A model generated the notes under the pieces. The model did no database searches and was not told where the DNA came from. It saw nothing but the letters and a program-made list of their open reading frames with translations. A DNA stretch of 32,117 bases, taken from assembly GCA_018064905.1 (NCBI GenBank), contig JAGHUJ010000149.1, positions 1 to 32,117 of the forward strand, given 5' to 3'. The translations under genes and the position numbers were made by a program. Below, one piece after another: positions 30,945 through 32,117 of the stretch. This stretch comes from Candidatus Treponema equifaecale (GTDB taxonomy: Bacteria > Spirochaetota > Spirochaetia > Treponematales > Treponemataceae). How positions within the stretch are numbered: position 1 is the stretch's first letter; the number at the start of each line of letters is the position of its first letter.

Positions 30945-31079
30945 AAAATCGCAAACACATTCTCCATTTAATTTTTGCTTTTTTTGACAACATTCAATAC
31001 TATATTTTGGACTTTCATAAGCAATCCAGCCTAAATAAACAATTCTTTATAAATTGTATTCTTACGATGAAAAAAGTAA

Positions 31080-31085
31080 TATACT
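31080..31085 (+). promoter_or_regulatory. -10 box of the M15 peptidase gene
   Basis: TATACT ends six bases before ATG 31092, with no Shine-Dalgarno between. The 147-base upstream gap otherwise shows only an ACAAT/ATTGT inverted repeat. Confidence 0.5.
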
Positions 31086-31091
31086 GATTTC

Positions 31092-32057
31092 ATGCAGCAT
31101 AGTCATTCCAAGCTAAAAAAACGGTTGAATATTTTTATTCTATTATCCATAAGCCTCATTTCATTAAATCCATTGCATTCCGAAATTCATTTCTCAAAAA
31201 AACATAAAAAAAATCTACCGCCTCAGATTCCTGAAGTATCCCACAATCTGCCAATTGTTCCTGAAGGAATTCTAAAGATAAAGGAATCCTATCCTGATTT
31301 AAATATTACAGCATTCTACAGTCAGGAATCCAACGACTGGATTTTAAATTTCTCAAACTACGGAAAAGAATACAAATTCTACTGGTGCAATGGTTCCATT
31401 CTGCCGGAAGAAGAACTTTCAGAAAAAAATGAATACTGGTCTGTCCTATACAACTATCCGGAAAAATTGAAGGACCCCGCCGAGATGTCGGAAGATGAGC
31501 AGCTTGAATTGAAGAAATTCGGAACTGTAGCCAACCGAAGAAAAGGCAAGGGAACAGCAATGTATTTTTTTGATGCTATATATGATTCATCCTCAAGAAG
31601 ACTTCTGGAATCCCATCTTCAACGAACTACCTTTCTTGGACGGTCCACAACAATTCATGAACGCATCATTCAGGCTGTAAAAAATGTCGAAGAAAAAATC
31701 AACAATCTGGCTCTCCAAGATGCCGAAGTAAAAAAATTTGTAGATAAGATAAAAAGCTGCGATGCTTTTTCCTGGCGTGTCATCGATGGAACAAACAGAA
31801 AAAGTTTTCACTCCCTTGGAATTGCCATCGATATTCTTCCCGTTAGGATTACCGGTGAAATTTTTTGGAGCTGGGCACGCGATAAAAATCCTGATACCTG
31901 GATGCTGACTCCCCTAGCCCACAGGTGGCTTCCACCTAAAAAAGTCGTACAGATATTTGAATCAGAAGGATTCATCTGGGGCGGAAAATGGGGAATCTGG
32001 GACAACATGCATTTTGAATATCATCCAGAGCTTCTTCCTCCCCGTGAATTCTCCTGA
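31092..32057 (+). CDS. exported M15-family D-alanyl-D-alanine carboxypeptidase-like protein
   Basis: A 321-residue protein with a basic N-terminus and hydrophobic signal (about residues 7-30, KKRLNIFILLSISLISL). A 100-residue region of no known family follows, then an M15 peptidase domain at about 170-315. Zinc ligands are visible: His240 and Asp247 in SFHSLGIAID, and His307 in NMHFEYHPE. WGGKWGIWD before the last ligand is typical of M15B/C enzymes, which trim the peptide stems of peptidoglycan. It should act in the periplasm on cell-wall peptides. The ATG six bases after TATACT suggests a leaderless mRNA. The last 60 bases of the window show no further gene. Confidence 0.88.
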   Translation: MQHSHSKLKKRLNIFILLSISLISLNPLHSEIHFSKKHKKNLPPQIPEVSHNLPIVPEGILKIKESYPDLNITAFYSQESNDWILNFSNYGKEYKFYWCNGSILPEEELSEKNEYWSVLYNYPEKLKDPAEMSEDEQLELKKFGTVANRRKGKGTAMYFFDAIYDSSSRRLLESHLQRTTFLGRSTTIHERIIQAVKNVEEKINNLALQDAEVKKFVDKIKSCDAFSWRVIDGTNRKSFHSLGIAIDILPVRITGEIFWSWARDKNPDTWMLTPLAHRWLPPKKVVQIFESEGFIWGGKWGIWDNMHFEYHPELLPPREFS

Positions 32058-32117
32058 AGTCTGGATCACCTCAGTTTTCAACCTGAACAAAATCCGTATC
32101 CATAAGCCGGTCAATAT

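Noticed and set aside
1..32117. Scan by eye for CRISPR arrays, tRNA/rRNA genes, integrases and IS ends
   Set aside because: No regularly spaced repeats, cloverleaf-like sequences with a TpsiC-type GGTTCGAATCC, or transposase-like proteins were noticed. A covariance-model search was not possible here.

Overview
The window looks like chromosomal DNA of a host-associated or anaerobic spirochaete close to Treponema. This is inferred from the AT-rich composition, relaxed-lipobox FGE-sulfatase (SUMF1) lipoproteins, an AAA-ATPase-like/PD-(D/E)XK gene, iron-containing alcohol dehydrogenase, bacteriohemerythrin and rubrerythrin. No rRNA, tRNA, CRISPR array, integrase or transposase was seen.

Layout. 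1-2630: the tail of a SUMF1 protein, a possible small ORF, a hipBA toxin-antitoxin pair with two identical palindromic operators and a hairpin-rich hipB-hipA gap, and an unknown gene. 2631-9054: three hairpins, then a co-directional cluster of circularly permuted ATP-grasp (frameshifted), alpha-E protein, transglutaminase, AstE/AspA-like metallohydrolase, REP-like repeats, a second AstE/AspA-like protein without zinc ligands, and a membrane protein fused to a HAD domain without its nucleophile. The set resembles known amidoligase/peptide-tag loci. 9081-12870: a MetE C-domain-like methyltransferase, a small zinc-ribbon protein, and a response regulator/histidine kinase/ECF-S-like membrane protein operon. 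12982-16874: a large fibronectin-III/SUMF1 lipoprotein, a gene remnant, and an AAA-like/nuclease gene. 17110-19696: a three-gene unit of unknown function ending in a zinc-ribbon/C25-like/alpha-beta-hydrolase fusion. 19820-23261: an exported protein, bacteriohemerythrin, a flavin reductase-rubredoxin-rubrerythrin fusion, a palindrome-rich gap and a periplasmic cupin. 23316-32057: a broken PhzF gene, a TetM-like GTPase, several small unknowns, a frameshifted iron ADH, a group-IV PLP decarboxylase and an M15 peptidase.

Two signals cut across the window. First, about nine genes have a TATAAT-like -10 hexamer ending only 6-9 nt before the start codon and no usable Shine-Dalgarno sequence, often with an extended -10 TGn. 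This predicts leaderless transcripts alongside ordinary SD-led genes. Second, three genes that can be followed across a reading-frame break (ATP-grasp, PhzF, iron ADH), and possibly a fourth (17110/17613), carry indels. Sequence error, real gene decay and slippage need to be separated before the pathways are interpreted.
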